From an uncultured Varibaculum sp. (GTDB lineage: Bacteria > Actinomycetota > Actinomycetes > Actinomycetales > Actinomycetaceae), in NCBI GenBank assembly GCA_947255165.1, contig CAMYFZ010000080.1:1-5829 (forward strand): a DNA stretch of 5,829 nt. Reading direction: 5' to 3'. Within the stretch, counting starts at the first letter, position 1. Each line of letters opens with the position of its first letter. A program made the position numbers and the translations under genes. Positions 5,591 through 5,829 of the stretch are shown here, piece after piece. Under the pieces are notes generated by a model. It was not told where the DNA came from. It was given only the letters and a program-made list of their open reading frames with translations, and did not search any database.

Positions 5591-5792
5591 CTAGTAATCC
5601 AGATACCTAGTCCTAAAGGTACCCGGAAACCGCCAAGTATCAGGCAGCAAGTCAAACCGTAAGTTACCAAAAGTGAAATAAGAACCTAACCGGTACGCTT
5701 GTCTAAGCAAGGTAGCTCTCTACGGTGTGAAATGCGCGGCTATCAGGGTTTTAAAACTTAGCAATCATCAGGAGCACCGATAGGATGAAGAT
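5591..5792 (+). promoter_or_regulatory. Intergenic region upstream of the truncated gene, with possible promoter and palindrome
   Basis: No gene is visible here. TTGTCT (5699-5704) with TACGGT (5721-5726) at a 16-nt spacing is a weak promoter candidate. GTTTTAAAAC (5748-5757) is a perfect 10-bp palindrome downstream of it, in a position where a bound repressor could block transcription. AGGA (5782-5785) is the ribosome binding site of the next gene. No convincing terminator follows the regulator gene, so read-through is possible. Confidence 0.35.
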
Positions 5793-5829
5793 ATGAACGA
5801 TATTAGTAAACTACGTAAACCTAAAGCCT
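5793..5829 (+). CDS. Start of a gene truncated by the window edge, function unknown
   Basis: ATG at 5793 opens a frame that runs off the window after 12 full codons (MNDISKLRKPKA). AGGATGAAG 5' of it gives a well-spaced ribosome binding site. A nearby ATG at 5785 hits a stop after three codons and is not used. The basic N-terminus is too short to assign a family. Its place after a SorC-type regulator makes it a candidate member of the regulated operon (sugar or nucleoside transport or catabolism), which is inference from context only. Confidence 0.6.
   Translation, partial: MNDISKLRKPKA

Noticed and set aside
5606..5624. Inverted repeat TACCT/AGGTA after the regulator gene as terminator
   Set aside because: A five-base stem with an eight-base loop and no following U tract is too weak to support.

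Overview
The window looks like chromosomal DNA of a moderate-GC actinobacterium, most likely of the Actinomycetaceae. That placement is an inference. It rests on an actinobacterial-type GlgC C-terminus, an ABC-F ATPase closely resembling the mycobacterial Rv1473 type as I recall it, a small Cys-rich protein of a kind common in Actinobacteria, and a GTG start that looks leaderless. No mobile element, tRNA, rRNA or CRISPR array is visible.

Layout: (1) 1-359, the 3' end of glgC (ADP-glucose pyrophosphorylase, glycogen synthesis) on the + strand. (2) 386-421, a perfect 16-bp hairpin serving as terminator for glgC and for the convergent gene. (3) 471-896 (-), a small Pro/Gln-rich two-helix membrane protein with a 22-residue tandem repeat, preceded by an AT-rich spacer. 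(4) 1099-1587 (-), a SixA-type phosphohistidine phosphatase, divergent from (5) 1639-1866 (+), a 75-residue protein with a probable Cys3His metal site. (6) 1919-3583 (-), a two-domain ABC-F ATPase with a GTG start lying 7 nt after a TAGAAT box. (7) 3727-4461 (+), an unrecognised 244-residue protein with a strong Shine-Dalgarno. (8) 4637-5590 (+), a SorC/DeoR-type sugar-phosphate-responsive transcription regulator whose promoter region carries two adjacent palindromes and a 14-bp tandem repeat. (9) 5793 to the end (+), the first 12 codons of another gene, truncated by the window edge.

Most genes are single transcription units in alternating orientation, so this is not one operon or pathway. 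The clearest possible functional pair is the SorC-type regulator and the truncated gene just downstream, since these regulators often control the adjacent catabolic or transport operon. I see no evidence of a new defence or mobile system. The most useful leads are the regulatory architecture upstream of the SorC gene, the probable leaderless ABC-F transcript and the orphan protein at 3727-4461.
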